From assembly GCF_042726155.1 (NCBI RefSeq), contig NZ_JBHXHV010000003.1, positions 62,001-126,000 on the forward strand: a stretch of DNA of 64,000 bases, given 5' to 3'. This document shows, piece after piece, positions 18,530 through 27,648 of the stretch. The notes under the pieces are model-generated. The model ran no database searches, was not told the DNA's origin, and saw only the letters and a list, made by a program, of their open reading frames with translations. This DNA is from Leucobacter sp042726155 (GTDB lineage: Bacteria; Actinomycetota; Actinomycetes; Actinomycetales; Microbacteriaceae). Both the position numbers and the translations under genes were made by a program. Each line of letters starts with the position of its first letter. Positions within the stretch are counted from its first letter, which is position 1.

Positions 18530-20017
18530 ATGCGTCACGCCAAAATCGTCGCCACCTGGGGACCCGCTGTTTCTAGCTACGACCACACACTCGAGCTGAT
18601 CCAGGCCGGCGTGAATGTAGCGCGGCTGAACATGTCTCACGGCACGTACAACGTGCACGAGGGCATCTACCGCAACATTCGTCGTGCGGAGGCAGAGGTT
18701 GATCGTCCGATCGCGGTGCTCGCCGACCTGCAGGGTCCGAAGATTCGCCTCGGCGTGTTCGAGGACGGCCCGTACGCTCTTGCCGTTGGCGACGAGTTCG
18801 CGATCACGACCCGTGACGTCGTGGGCGATCGGCACGTCGGTGGTACGACGCACAAGGGCCTGCCGGGCGATGTGAGCGCCGGCGATCCGCTGCTGATCGA
18901 CGACGGCAAGGTCACTCTGCGCGCCGTTCGCGTCACGGAGGACACTGTCTACACGGTGGTCGAAGTACCCGGTTCGATCTCGAACAACAAGGGCATCAAT
19001 CTGCCCGGTGTAGCGGTGAACGTGCCTGCACTCTCCGATAAGGACGAGGAAGATCTGCGCTGGGCGCTCGCGCTCGGCGTTGACTACATCGCGCTCTCCT
19101 TCGTGCGTGATGCGGCTGACATCACTCGCGTGCACGAGATCATGGACGAGGCTGGCGTTCGCTTGCCCGTCATTGCGAAGATCGAGAAGCCGCAGGCCGT
19201 CGAACATCTCGAAGAGATCGTTGCAGCGTTTGACGGCATCATGGTGGCCCGAGGGGACCTCGGCGTCGAGCTGCCGCTCGAGCGCGTGCCGCTCGTGCAG
19301 GCAGAAGCAGTCGCGATCGCCCGCCGCAACGCGAAACCCGTCATCGTTGCCACGCAGGTGCTCGAATCGATGATCGAGAATCCGCGTCCGACACGCGCAG
19401 AAGCGTCTGATTGTGCAAACGCCGTGCTCGATGGCGCAGACGCGGTCATGCTTTCGGGTGAGACGAGCGTCGGTGCCTACCCAATCGAGGCCGTCACTAC
19501 GATGGCTCGGATCATCGAAGCGACCGAAGACCACGCGCTCGATCGCATCGAGCCGCTCGGTGTCGCCCCGCGCACCCAGGGTGGCGCGCTGACGCTCGCT
19601 GCCTCAGAGGTCGCTGACTTCGTGGGTGCACGATACATCTGCGTGTTCACCGAGTCGGGCGACACGATTCGCCGGATGTCGCGACTGCGCCGACCGTTGC
19701 CGATTATTGGCTTCACGCCTGATCCCGGCACGCGCCGCCGCATGGAACTCACCTGGGGTGCCCGCAGCTATGTCGTGCCCCGGGTCGACAGCACCGACGA
19801 GATGTTCGTGCAGGTCGACAAGGTGCTGCTTGAGCACTCGCGCATCGAGGTCGGTGAGAAGGTCGTCATCATTGCCGGATCGCCTCCCGGGGTGGTGGGC
19901 ACCACCAATACGCTGCGTATTCATCGCATTGGTGAGGCAACGGGATTGCTCCCCGAGGCGCGCCCGCGCAAGTTCACGCAGACCGATGCGGCGACGCCTG
20001 AGACCCCCGCGAACTAG
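18530..20017 (+). CDS. pyk: Pyruvate kinase
   Basis: 495 aa glycolytic enzyme (PEP + ADP to pyruvate + ATP). Signatures are the N-terminal RAKIVAT-like segment, LNMSHG, the PK active-site motif around IAKIEKPQAVEHLEEI (about 211-226), and MVARGDLGVELP. The start reads MRHAKIVATWGPAVSS where most actinobacterial enzymes have a Leu before GPA; the significance is unclear. It lies 17 bp after lgt with a GAAGGAG ribosome-binding site. C-terminal allosteric domain present. Confidence 0.97.
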   Translation: MRHAKIVATWGPAVSSYDHTLELIQAGVNVARLNMSHGTYNVHEGIYRNIRRAEAEVDRPIAVLADLQGPKIRLGVFEDGPYALAVGDEFAITTRDVVGDRHVGGTTHKGLPGDVSAGDPLLIDDGKVTLRAVRVTEDTVYTVVEVPGSISNNKGINLPGVAVNVPALSDKDEEDLRWALALGVDYIALSFVRDAADITRVHEIMDEAGVRLPVIAKIEKPQAVEHLEEIVAAFDGIMVARGDLGVELPLERVPLVQAEAVAIARRNAKPVIVATQVLESMIENPRPTRAEASDCANAVLDGADAVMLSGETSVGAYPIEAVTTMARIIEATEDHALDRIEPLGVAPRTQGGALTLAASEVADFVGARYICVFTESGDTIRRMSRLRRPLPIIGFTPDPGTRRRMELTWGARSYVVPRVDSTDEMFVQVDKVLLEHSRIEVGEKVVIIAGSPPGVVGTTNTLRIHRIGEATGLLPEARPRKFTQTDAATPETPAN

Positions 20018-20078
20018 CATCTGCGTGCGGCCGCGGCGGCGAGAGCTGCCGCGGCTGCAACCTCGGCTCCCTGTGCGC

Positions 20079-20084
20079 TAGGCT
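20079..20084 (+). promoter_or_regulatory. Putative -10 box of tRNA-Leu
   Basis: TAGGCT lies 10 nt before the mature 5' end of the tRNA. With the 6-7 nt spacing seen elsewhere, transcription would start about 4 nt upstream of the tRNA. Confidence 0.5.
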
Positions 20085-20094
20085 TGGGGAGTTC

Positions 20095-20176
20095 GCCGAA
20101 TTGGTGGAATTGGCAGACACGGCGCACTCAAAATGCGTTGCCGAAAGGCGTGCGGGTTCAAGTCCCGCATTCGGCA
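20095..20176 (+). tRNA. tRNA-Leu(CAA)
   Basis: The 7-bp acceptor stem is GCCGAAT/ATTCGGC with discriminator A. D-loop TGGTGG-type sequence, anticodon stem GCGCA/TGCGT around loop CTCAAAA (anticodon CAA, reading UUG), a long class II variable arm, and T-arm GCGGGTTCAAGTCCCGC are all visible. CCA is not encoded (CGA follows). The long variable arm confirms leucine. Confidence 0.95.
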
Positions 20177-20184
20177 CGAACACG

Positions 20185-20227
20185 AAGCCCCCGCTTCGCC
20201 GCGACACGCGGTGGGCGGGGGCTTTGT
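20185..20227 (+). terminator. Terminator after tRNA-Leu
   Basis: A 10-bp stem, AAGCCCCCGC (20185-20194) pairing with GCGGGGGCTT (20215-20224), encloses a 20-nt loop and is followed by T. It sits 8 nt after the tRNA. Confidence 0.75.
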
Positions 20228-20368
20228 CATTGTCAGGCACCGTGGTTCGTGCATGTCGACCACAGGGTACGGCGATCATTGCGTGTGTGCCACCCCCTGC
20301 CTCCCGCTTCAGCGAGTGCCAGAGACTGGAGCTCAGTATTTGAGATACAGAACCCAGAGGAGAGCATC

Positions 20369-20536
20369 ATGTCGATGAACAACACCAGCGAGCATCCCGA
20401 CGGCGAAGAGGGCCGCGCGCCACTTTCGCAGCCGATCGAGAAAGATGATCTCCTCGTGCAGCACGGGCACGAGGAGGCTCCCGAGTTCGGAGAAGCCGAT
20501 ACCGAGGATCCCGAACCGGTGGCGAATCTTGAGTAG
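20369..20536 (+). CDS. Small acidic hypothetical protein
   Basis: 55 aa, rich in Glu/Asp with no hydrophobic segment, so probably cytoplasmic and disordered. The ATG is preceded by a GAGGAGA ribosome-binding site (20356-20362), which supports translation. It stands alone between the tRNA-Leu terminator and pdtaR. A second ATG two codons in is an alternative start. Family not recognised. Confidence 0.6.
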   Translation: MSMNNTSEHPDGEEGRAPLSQPIEKDDLLVQHGHEEAPEFGEADTEDPEPVANLE

Positions 20537-20582
20537 TGCTGCTTTTCGGAAATCCGCAGGAGACATGACGTAAGCTGGACGG

Positions 20583-21191
20583 GTGAATGACCAGAGCACT
20601 GCACCGAGCGCGCCGAGACGCGTCGTTGTTGCGGAAGACGAATCCCTGATCCGCCTCGACATCGTCGAGACCCTGCGCGATAACGGCTTCGAGGTCGTCG
20701 GTGAGGCTGGCGACGGCGAAACCGCCGTGAAGCTGGTCGAAGAGCTGCGCCCCGATGTCGTCGTGATGGACGTAAAGATGCCCCAGCTCGACGGCATCTC
20801 GGCGGCCGAACGCATCAACAAGACGCATCTTGCGCCAGTCGTACTGCTGACTGCGTTCAGCCAGCGCGAGCTTGTCGAGCGTGCGAGCGAGGCTGGCGCG
20901 CTTGCATACGTCGTCAAGCCCTTCACGCCCGCCGATCTCATCCCGGCGATCGAGATTGCGCTCTCGCGTTTCCAGCAGATCGTGACGCTCGAGAGCGAAG
21001 TAGCTGATCTGGCCGAGCGCTTTGAAACTCGCAAGCTCGTCGATCGTGCGAAGGGTATTCTCAACGACAAGATGGGGCTCAGCGAGCCCGAGGCGTTCCG
21101 CTGGATTCAGAAGGCGTCGATGGATCGTCGCCTGACGATGCAGGACGTGGCGAAGACGATTATCGATCAGCTCGGCCCGAAAAAGGACTAG
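20583..21191 (+). CDS. pdtaR: ANTAR-domain response regulator, PdtaR-like
   Basis: 202 aa. Receiver domain at about 12-125 with acidic pocket E18/D19, phospho-acceptor D63 in VVVMDVKMP, and conserved T/K (LLTAFS; YVVKPF). A coiled segment leads to a C-terminal ANTAR domain (about 140-195, LVDRAKGILNDKMGLSEPEAFRWIQKAS), which binds tandem-hairpin RNA to promote antitermination. This matches M. tuberculosis PdtaR, also found upstream of polA. The GTG start follows TAAGCT (20571-20576) by 6 nt (leaderless). The PdtaS kinase is not in the window. Confidence 0.93.
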   Translation: MNDQSTAPSAPRRVVVAEDESLIRLDIVETLRDNGFEVVGEAGDGETAVKLVEELRPDVVVMDVKMPQLDGISAAERINKTHLAPVVLLTAFSQRELVERASEAGALAYVVKPFTPADLIPAIEIALSRFQQIVTLESEVADLAERFETRKLVDRAKGILNDKMGLSEPEAFRWIQKASMDRRLTMQDVAKTIIDQLGPKKD

Positions 21192-21248
21192 CCGGTCAGA
21201 GGGCTGGCCCGATCCGGAACGATCGCGCCGAGTCCCTTGATAGACACT

Positions 21249-21286
21249 GAACCCCTCCCGAACTTGCGCAGTTTCGGGAGGGGTTC
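21249..21286. terminator. Bidirectional hairpin between pdtaR and thioesterase gene
   Basis: A perfect 14-bp stem, GAACCCCTCCCGAA (21249-21262) with TTCGGGAGGGGTTC (21273-21286), encloses a 10-nt loop. It lies between convergent genes; there is no strong T-run on either side. Confidence 0.7.
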
Positions 21287-21376
21287 GGTGCGTTTGGAGG
21301 GGCTGGGCGGCGCTTGCCGGCTCGTCGAACTCACGAAACTGCTAGCGAACAGGTAGCGAGCCAGCCAGCCAGCGCA

Positions 21377-21829
21377 CTACGCGACGCGCTTGTAGAAGTT
21401 CGTGATGCGCACGGTCGAGCACCGGCGGCCGTTGGCATCGCTGACGACGATCTCGTGCACCGTGAGGCTCCTGCCCAACTTGATCGGGGTGCAGACGCCG
21501 GTAACGAGGCCTTCTGTTGCTGAGCCCGTGTGCGTGGCGTTGATATCGACGCCGACTGCGACGTGCCCCTCGGGTGCGTGGAGGTTTGCGTGCATAGACC
21601 CGAGAGTTTCACCGAGTACCACGTACGCCCCGCCGTGCAGCAGCATCACTGGCTGCGTGTTGCCCTCGACCGGCATTGTGGCCACCGCGCGATCAGTGGT
21701 GAACTCCGTGACCTCAATACCCATGCGGTCGGCGAGCACTCCGAGGCCGCGCTCGCGAATGTAGGCCAGTTCGTCGTGTGCTGTCGTGTCTGCAGCGGCG
21801 TCGAGGTCAGTAGCGTGGAGGTCGGTCAT
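21377..21829 (-). CDS. PaaI-family hotdog thioesterase
   Basis: 150 aa single hotdog-fold domain. LLHGGAYVVLGETLGSMHANL carries the HGG motif and the acidic residue typical of PaaI/4HBT thioesterases acting on acyl-CoA, and GVDINATHTGSATEG is the second conserved strand-turn region. Many actinobacterial members next to polA are annotated as menaquinone-related or generic thioesterases; the substrate is not evident here. The ATG at 21829 has a GAAAGG ribosome-binding site. The frame continues upstream to 21931, but that part would overlap polA. Confidence 0.9.
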   Translation of the reverse strand: MTDLHATDLDAAADTTAHDELAYIRERGLGVLADRMGIEVTEFTTDRAVATMPVEGNTQPVMLLHGGAYVVLGETLGSMHANLHAPEGHVAVGVDINATHTGSATEGLVTGVCTPIKLGRSLTVHEIVVSDANGRRCSTVRITNFYKRVA

Positions 21830-21920
21830 CGTGGCCTTTCGTCGTGTCGATGACACGCGCGGGGCAAATGTGTCCGCCGCCGTCCTGGGGAATGTCGGCG
21901 GCGGATTGTAGGCTGGGCTC

Positions 21921-24572
21921 GTGTCGAACACTCAGCCTACCCTCATGGTCATTGATGGCCACTCGCTCGCTTTTCGCGCGTTCTATGCGCTTCCCGTAGA
22001 CAGCTTTCAAACGCAGTCCGGGCAGCACACCAACGCGATTCACGGCTTCATCGCCATGCTGATCAACCTGCTCAGCAACGAGCAGCCCGACGCGTTGGCG
22101 GTGGCGTTCGACATTTCGCGGCACTCGTTCCGCACGGAGGAGTACCCCGAGTACAAGGGCACGCGTGGCGAAACCCCGCCCGAGTTCAAGGGGCAGATCC
22201 CGCTTCTGCAAGAGGCACTCCACGCCATGGGCATCCGCACGATTGAAAAAGAGAATTACGAGGCCGACGACATCCTCGCGACGCTGTCGACGCGTGCGGC
22301 CGAGCAGGGCTATCGGGTACTCGTGGTCAGCGGAGACCGCGACACGATCCAGCTCGTTGACGACCGCGTCACACTTCTCTACCCGTCAAAGCAGGGCGTG
22401 AGTGAGCTCACCCGTTACGACGCTGAAAAGGTCATGGAGCGGTACGGGATCCGACCGGAGCAGTACCCGGAGATCGCTGCGCTCGTCGGCGAGACGAGTG
22501 ACAACCTGCCCGGTATTCCGCGCGTCGGCGAAAAGACCGCGGTGAAGTGGATCAATCAGTTTGGCTCGCTCGAAGAGATTCTCCGCAGGCAAGACGAAAT
22601 AGGTGGCAAAGTCGGCGAGAGCCTGCGCGAGAACGCGCACCTTGCCGAGCGCAATCGCCGACTCAATCGGCTCGTGCGCGACGTTGAACTCAACGTCGAG
22701 CTTGATGAGTTCAAGCGCGGCGAGGTCGACATGGCCGCCGTGCAGCAGGTGTTCGCGCGCCTTGAGTTTCGTACGCTGCTGCAGCGAGTGGGCAAGCTCG
22801 TTGGGGCCGAGGTGCCGACGAGTGGAACAGCGGCCGCTGCGGCGGTATCGCTCGCGCCTGAACGGCCCGAGTCGAAGAACCTGATCGACGAAGAACTTGC
22901 CGACTGGCTGTCGAAGGTCGACACCCCCGCGATTCTGATCCGTGAACTCGATGGTGGGTACGAGGTCGGGGCCGCGACCGCGGATGCGTCCGTGCGCTTT
23001 GACTGGCAGCCGGGTGGCCGCGACTATCTGCTCTTCGAACAGTGGCTGGCGTCAGACGCACCGAAGGTGTTCTACGATTCGAAGCAGCAGCTGGCCGTTG
23101 CGCGTCGCGCAGGTGTGACGATCAGCGGTATCGCCGGTGACGTCCTGCTCGCGACGTGGGTGCTCCGCCCGTCGAACGCAGAGAAGAGTCTTGCGGACGC
23201 GGTCTTCCGCTATCTCGGCGAACAGGTGCCCGAGGGCGACCCGAACCAGTTGGTGCCAGAGGAGGGCAGCGTTGCTGACACGGCGACACTCGCCTGGTAC
23301 ACGATCCGCACTCACGCTGCGGCGGTGGAGCGGTTCGAATCCCGCTCCGGCGAGATCTATCGCGACATCGAACTTCCGCTTGTTTCGGTGCTCGCTGAGC
23401 TCGAACACCGCGGCGTGCAGATTGATTTGCCGCTTCTGGAAGCGCACCAGGCCGAACTCACGGCGCGCGTCGCGCAGCTGCAGCAGGAAGCATTCGACGC
23501 AATCGGTCACGAAGTGAACCTGTCGTCGCCGAAGCAGCTGCAGGAGGTGCTGTTCGACGAGCTCGATATGCCGAAGACCCGGAAGACCCAGCGCGGGTAC
23601 ACGACCGACGCGGCGGCCCTGGCTGACCTGCAGGTGAAGCAGCCGCACCCATTCCTCGATGCGCTGCTCGGCCACCGTGACGCGAACAAGCTGCGCCAGA
23701 TGGTCGAAACACTGATCAAGGCCGTCGAGCCAGACGGCCGCATTCACACGACCTTCGTGCAGACCGGCTCGAGCACGGGTCGACTCGCTTCGACCGACCC
23801 GAACCTGCAGAACATTCCGGTGCGGTCTGAAGAAGGGCGACGCATCCGAGAAGGCTTCATTCACAGCCCAGAATTCGACACGCTCATGACGGCCGACTAC
23901 TCGCAGATCGAAATGCGGATCATGGCCCACCTCTCTGGCGACGCCGGCCTGATTCAGGCGTTCAACGAGGGAGAAGACCTGCACCGCTTCGTCGGCGCCC
24001 GAATCTTCGGTGTCACGCCCGAAGAGGTCACAAATGAGATGCGATCAAAGGTGAAGGCTATGTCGTACGGGCTCGCCTACGGCCTCTCTGCGTTCGGCCT
24101 CTCGAAGCAGCTCGGCATTTCGGCGGCCGAGGCCAAGCAGCTCATGACCGACTACTTTGAACGATTCGGCGGCGTGCGCGACTACCTCCGTTCGGTGGTC
24201 GACCAGGCGAAGCGCGACATGTTTACTGAGACCATCTATGGCCGTCGCCGCCCGTTCCCCGATCTAGCTAGCCCGAATCGTGTGCTGCGTGAAAACGCTG
24301 AGCGTGCGGCGCTGAACGCGCCGATCCAGGGCTCTGCCGCTGACATCATCAAGCGCGCAATGATCGAGGTCGAGCGGCGCATGCGCGAGGCTCAGTTGTC
24401 GTCTCGCATGCTCCTGCAAATCCACGATGAGCTCATGTTCGAGGTCGCCGAGGGGGAGTGGGACGCGCTCGAGAAGATCGTGCGTGAGGAGATGGCCGGC
24501 GCCGCTGACCTGTCCGTTCCGCTCGAGGTGCAGGTGGGTCACGGCGCGAACTGGAACGCTGCCGCGCACTAA
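21921..24572 (+). CDS. polA: DNA polymerase I
   Basis: 883 aa. N-terminal 5'-3' exonuclease/flap domain (1-300: LMVIDGHSLAFRAFYALP, YEADDILATL, SGDRDTIQL). The middle 3'-5' exonuclease-like domain (about 320-490) lacks the DEDD acidic residues (DTPAILIRELDGG where DxE is expected), so it is probably non-proofreading as in other actinobacteria. Polymerase motifs: A DYSQIEMR (about 658), B around KAMSYGLAYG (about 712), C QIHDEL (about 834). The GTG start is 6 nt after TAGGCT (21909-21914), indicating a leaderless mRNA. Confidence 0.97.
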   Translation: MSNTQPTLMVIDGHSLAFRAFYALPVDSFQTQSGQHTNAIHGFIAMLINLLSNEQPDALAVAFDISRHSFRTEEYPEYKGTRGETPPEFKGQIPLLQEALHAMGIRTIEKENYEADDILATLSTRAAEQGYRVLVVSGDRDTIQLVDDRVTLLYPSKQGVSELTRYDAEKVMERYGIRPEQYPEIAALVGETSDNLPGIPRVGEKTAVKWINQFGSLEEILRRQDEIGGKVGESLRENAHLAERNRRLNRLVRDVELNVELDEFKRGEVDMAAVQQVFARLEFRTLLQRVGKLVGAEVPTSGTAAAAAVSLAPERPESKNLIDEELADWLSKVDTPAILIRELDGGYEVGAATADASVRFDWQPGGRDYLLFEQWLASDAPKVFYDSKQQLAVARRAGVTISGIAGDVLLATWVLRPSNAEKSLADAVFRYLGEQVPEGDPNQLVPEEGSVADTATLAWYTIRTHAAAVERFESRSGEIYRDIELPLVSVLAELEHRGVQIDLPLLEAHQAELTARVAQLQQEAFDAIGHEVNLSSPKQLQEVLFDELDMPKTRKTQRGYTTDAAALADLQVKQPHPFLDALLGHRDANKLRQMVETLIKAVEPDGRIHTTFVQTGSSTGRLASTDPNLQNIPVRSEEGRRIREGFIHSPEFDTLMTADYSQIEMRIMAHLSGDAGLIQAFNEGEDLHRFVGARIFGVTPEEVTNEMRSKVKAMSYGLAYGLSAFGLSKQLGISAAEAKQLMTDYFERFGGVRDYLRSVVDQAKRDMFTETIYGRRRPFPDLASPNRVLRENAERAALNAPIQGSAADIIKRAMIEVERRMREAQLSSRMLLQIHDELMFEVAEGEWDALEKIVREEMAGAADLSVPLEVQVGHGANWNAAAH

Positions 24573-24593
24573 ACGCGCCCGCGTGTTTCGCGA

Positions 24594-24623
24594 TTGATCC
24601 CGGGCGTGTTCCCGGGGTAGTAT
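24594..24623 (+). promoter_or_regulatory. Probable rpsA promoter
   Basis: TTGATC (24594-24599) and TAGTAT (24618-24623) are separated by 18 bp, a good sigma-70-type pair, placing the start about 115 nt before rpsA. The spacer contains CCGGG-N6-CCCGGG-like symmetry. Confidence 0.6.
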
Positions 24624-24745
24624 GAAGTGTCACATCTGTGGCGACTCAACCATGTCCACACGTGGGAGCGCTGAGGTTCACTCAGATTCCGCCGAAACCG
24701 GCGCGCTTCCGCCTGAATACCCTGTCCATTCTGGAGACCAATTAC

Positions 24746-26191
24746 ATGACGAACGCAACGACCGAACGCAAGCAGGTCGCAGTAAACGACATCGGCTCGG
24801 CCGAAGACTTCCTTGCAGCGGTCGAATCGACCCTGAAGTTCTTCAACGACGGCGACCTCATCGAAGGCACCGTAGTGAAGATTGACCGCGACGAGGTTCT
24901 CCTCGACGTCGGGTACAAGACCGAGGGCGTCATTCCCTCGCGCGAGCTGTCCATCAAGCACGACGTCGACCCCGGTGAGGTTGTCGAGGTCGGCGACTCC
25001 GTTGAGGCACTCGTGCTCCAGAAGGAGGACAAGGAAGGTCGCCTCATCCTGTCCAAGAAGCGTGCTCAGTACGAGCGCGCTTGGGGCGATGTGGAGAAGA
25101 TCAAGGAGAACGAGGGCGTCGTCACCGGCACCGTCATCGAGGTCGTCAAGGGTGGCCTCATCGTTGACATCGGGCTCCGCGGCTTCCTTCCGGCATCGCT
25201 CATCGAGCTGCGCCGCGTTCGCGATCTGACCCCGTACCTGGGTCAGGAGATCGAGGCGAAGATTCTCGAGCTCGACAAGAACCGCAACAACGTGGTGCTT
25301 TCGCGCCGCGCGCTGCTCGAAGAGACCCAGTCGGCTACTCGCTCGTCGTTCCTCGCCGAGCTCAAGCCCGGCCAGGTCCGCAAGGGTGTCATCTCGTCGA
25401 TCGTCAACTTCGGTGCGTTCGTTGACCTGGGCGGCGTTGACGGCCTCGTGCACGTCTCCGAGCTCTCCTGGAAGCACATCGAGCACGCCTCCGACGTCGT
25501 CGAGGTCGGCCAGGAAGTCACCGTCGAGGTGCTTTCCGTCGAGCTCGATCGCGAGCGCGTCTCGCTGTCGCTCAAGGCAACGCAGGAAGACCCGTGGCAG
25601 GTATTCGCACGCACCCACGCGATCGGCCAGATCGCACCGGGCGTCGTCACCAAGCTCGTTCCCTTCGGTGCATTCGTGCGCGTTGCAGACGGCATCGAGG
25701 GCCTCGTGCACATCTCGGAGCTGTCGGGTCAGCACGTCGAGCTCGCTGAGCAGGTCGTTCAGGCCGGCCAGGAGGTCTTCGTCAAGATCATCGACATCGA
25801 TCTCGAGCGTCGCCGCATCTCGCTGAGCCTCAAGCAGGCTAACGAGGGCGTCGATCCCGAGGGCACCGAGTTCGATCCCGCGCTCTACGGCATGACCACG
25901 GAGTACGACGAGAACGGCGAGTACAAGTACCCCGACGGCTTCGACCCCGAGACGCAGGAGTGGAAGGAAGGCTTCGACTCGCAGCGCGAGAAGTGGGAGC
26001 TCGAGTACTCCGCAGCTCAGGAGCGTTGGGAAGCACACAAGAAGCAGGTCGCTGCGATGCTCGCGGAGGTCGCAGCTGCGCCCGCCGCTGATGCACCCTC
26101 GTCGACCTTCTCAAGCGATTCGGCTTCGGCCGGTGCGCTGGCCGACGACGCTGCACTCGCAGCGCTGAAGGCTCAGCTCGAGGGCAACTAA
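24746..26191 (+). CDS. rpsA: 30S ribosomal protein S1
   Basis: 481 aa with four S1 RNA-binding repeats (about 33-103, 120-187, 205-276, 292-362) followed by an acidic Gly/Glu/Ala-rich tail, the short actinobacterial S1 (enterobacterial S1 has six). S1 recruits leadered mRNAs to the 30S subunit. Repeat signatures such as GVIPSRELS and DGLVHVSELSWKHI are clear. The ATG at 24746 is chosen because the N-terminus MTNATTERKQVAVNDIGS is family-like; the frame is open upstream to 24638 through the leader. A terminator follows directly. Confidence 0.97.
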   Translation: MTNATTERKQVAVNDIGSAEDFLAAVESTLKFFNDGDLIEGTVVKIDRDEVLLDVGYKTEGVIPSRELSIKHDVDPGEVVEVGDSVEALVLQKEDKEGRLILSKKRAQYERAWGDVEKIKENEGVVTGTVIEVVKGGLIVDIGLRGFLPASLIELRRVRDLTPYLGQEIEAKILELDKNRNNVVLSRRALLEETQSATRSSFLAELKPGQVRKGVISSIVNFGAFVDLGGVDGLVHVSELSWKHIEHASDVVEVGQEVTVEVLSVELDRERVSLSLKATQEDPWQVFARTHAIGQIAPGVVTKLVPFGAFVRVADGIEGLVHISELSGQHVELAEQVVQAGQEVFVKIIDIDLERRRISLSLKQANEGVDPEGTEFDPALYGMTTEYDENGEYKYPDGFDPETQEWKEGFDSQREKWELEYSAAQERWEAHKKQVAAMLAEVAAAPAADAPSSTFSSDSASAGALADDAALAALKAQLEGN

Positions 26192-26207
26192 CCCTCACCG
26201 TTTGGCC

Positions 26208-26244
26208 CGAAGGCCCGGTTCCCATTTCGGGAGCCGGGCCTTCG
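26208..26244 (+). terminator. rpsA terminator hairpin
   Basis: A 16-bp stem with one G-T pair, 26208-26223 with 26229-26244, and a 5-nt loop (ATTTC). It is followed by TTG rather than a long T-run and starts 16 nt after the rpsA stop. Confidence 0.75.
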
Positions 26245-26311
26245 GCGTTGCAGGCGGAGGCGTTGCAAGCGGAGGTGTTGCACGCGGAAGCTTTCATGCG
26301 GAGGTGTTGCA
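26244..26311. repeat. Imperfect 15-bp tandem repeats downstream of rpsA
   Basis: Units GGCGTTGCAGGCGGA, GGCGTTGCAAGCGGA, GGTGTTGCACGCGGA, then a 14-bp degenerate copy and a partial fifth (GGTGTTGCA). The array begins at the last base of the rpsA terminator and is non-coding on any supported gene. Confidence 0.75.
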
Positions 26312-26381
26312 GTGCAGGCGATGCACCAGAGGCGAGCTTGCGGCGCGGCGCGGGCAAGCTGGCCAGCGACCCGCGAAACCG

Positions 26382-26996
26382 CTAGAACGCTGGTTGAACG
26401 GCAGCAAGGCGGCGCTCGCGCCGCTCACGGAGCGCCCGGCGCAGCCTGCGCACGAGCATGAAGATGACGACGCCGAGCACGACGAGCGCGATGATCGGTG
26501 CGACCATCGCCAGAATGGTGAGCACCACGGCGTCGATGTCTTCAATCGTGCTAGAGATCGCGGCACCCGCCCCAGCGGTGAGCACATTCAAAATTGGCCG
26601 GGCAACAGCCTTGAGCACGTGGGGTACGAGTGCAATTCCGATACCCACCACGACCGGCCACACCTGCGCCGACGAGATGAACGCAGCGGGGTCAGACACC
26701 GCCACCGTGCTGCTTCCCGCACCTGCGGCAAACACCATGCCGCCTGAGGCTGGTCGAATGACAGTGTGCAGCACATCGTTGATCGAATCGAGTGCCGGAA
26801 CCTTGTCCACGAACATCTCAATGATGAGCAGTACACCCAGGATGCCCAGGCACCATTCGTTTTCGATCCACGTCCACCCGGCCGGAAGTGCCACCCACTC
26901 AGTAAACCGCGATAGCAGGCCGAGACCGAGCAGCGGAATATAGGCGTTGAGTCCGGCCGACGCGGCCAGCACGACCCCGGTGATGATCTCGATCAT
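26382..26996 (-). CDS. DUF4126 family membrane protein
   Basis: 204 aa with about five hydrophobic segments. The N-terminus MIEIITGVVLAASAGLNAYIPLLGLGLL, with the NAYIP/L-GL pattern, is typical of DUF4126. Function unknown. The ATG at 26996 is picked over one five codons upstream because GGAGG is ideally spaced before it. A TAGGCT box is visible on the minus strand upstream (about 27014-27019), so this gene appears leadered. It is divergent from coaE. Confidence 0.85.
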   Translation of the reverse strand: MIEIITGVVLAASAGLNAYIPLLGLGLLSRFTEWVALPAGWTWIENEWCLGILGVLLIIEMFVDKVPALDSINDVLHTVIRPASGGMVFAAGAGSSTVAVSDPAAFISSAQVWPVVVGIGIALVPHVLKAVARPILNVLTAGAGAAISSTIEDIDAVVLTILAMVAPIIALVVLGVVIFMLVRRLRRALRERRERRLAAVQPAF

Positions 26997-27045
26997 GTGT
27001 GCCTCCTGCACTCAGCCTACGGGGCCGACGGATAAGCTGACACCC

Positions 27046-27648
27046 ATGCAACTCATCGGTCTCACGGGTGGTATCGCGGCGGGCAAATCGACGATCGGCA
27101 GTCGGCTGGCAGCGCTCGGGGCGGTGCGACTCGACGCCGACGTGCTTGCGCGCGAGGCCGTCGCTCCCGGATCGCCCGGCCTTGACCGTGTCGTAGCTCG
27201 CTTCGGTGCGGAGCTCCTCAACGCTGACGGCTCTCTTGACCGAGCCGCACTTGGTGCGGTGGTGTTCGGAGATGCTGCCGCGCTCGCAGACCTCAACGCC
27301 ATCGTGCACCCTGAGGTGCGCAGGCTCTTTGCGGAGCGCGTTGCCGCGGTGACAGCCGCCGATCCCGAAGCGATCGTGGTCTACGAGGTGCCGTTGCTCG
27401 TGGAAACCGCCGCCCGTGATGAAGCGTGGGACCTCGTGGTGGTTGCAGAAGCCGACGAAGACACCCGGGTCGAACGCATGGTGAGGTTGCGCGGCATGAC
27501 AGAGGCTGACGCCCGTCAGCGAATCGCGCGGCAGGCTAGCGACGCCGCGCGACGCGCCATTGCCGACGTCGTGATCGACACGTCAGGGAGCGAATCCGAC
27601 ACGCTCGCACAGGTAGACCGCCTCTGGAAACGCCTCACGGCTCATTAG
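27046..27648 (+). CDS. coaE: Dephospho-CoA kinase
   Basis: 200 aa, the last step of CoA synthesis. Walker A GGIAAGKST (8-16) at the N-terminus MQLIGLTGGI, the DADxLAREAV segment, and the YEVPLLVE and RQASDAARRAIADVVIDTSG regions fit CoaE. Actinobacterial versions often carry a C-terminal UPF0157 domain; this one does not. The ATG is 7 nt after TAAGCT (27033-27038), a leaderless arrangement. The 3' end overlaps the convergent VKOR gene by 4 bp. Confidence 0.96.
   Translation: MQLIGLTGGIAAGKSTIGSRLAALGAVRLDADVLAREAVAPGSPGLDRVVARFGAELLNADGSLDRAALGAVVFGDAAALADLNAIVHPEVRRLFAERVAAVTAADPEAIVVYEVPLLVETAARDEAWDLVVVAEADEDTRVERMVRLRGMTEADARQRIARQASDAARRAIADVVIDTSGSESDTLAQVDRLWKRLTAH

Noticed and set aside
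26202..26747. Plus-strand ORF across the rpsA terminator, the 15-bp repeats and the DUF4126 gene
   Set aside because: It runs through a terminator and antisense to a DUF4126 gene that has a proper start; the translation looks random.
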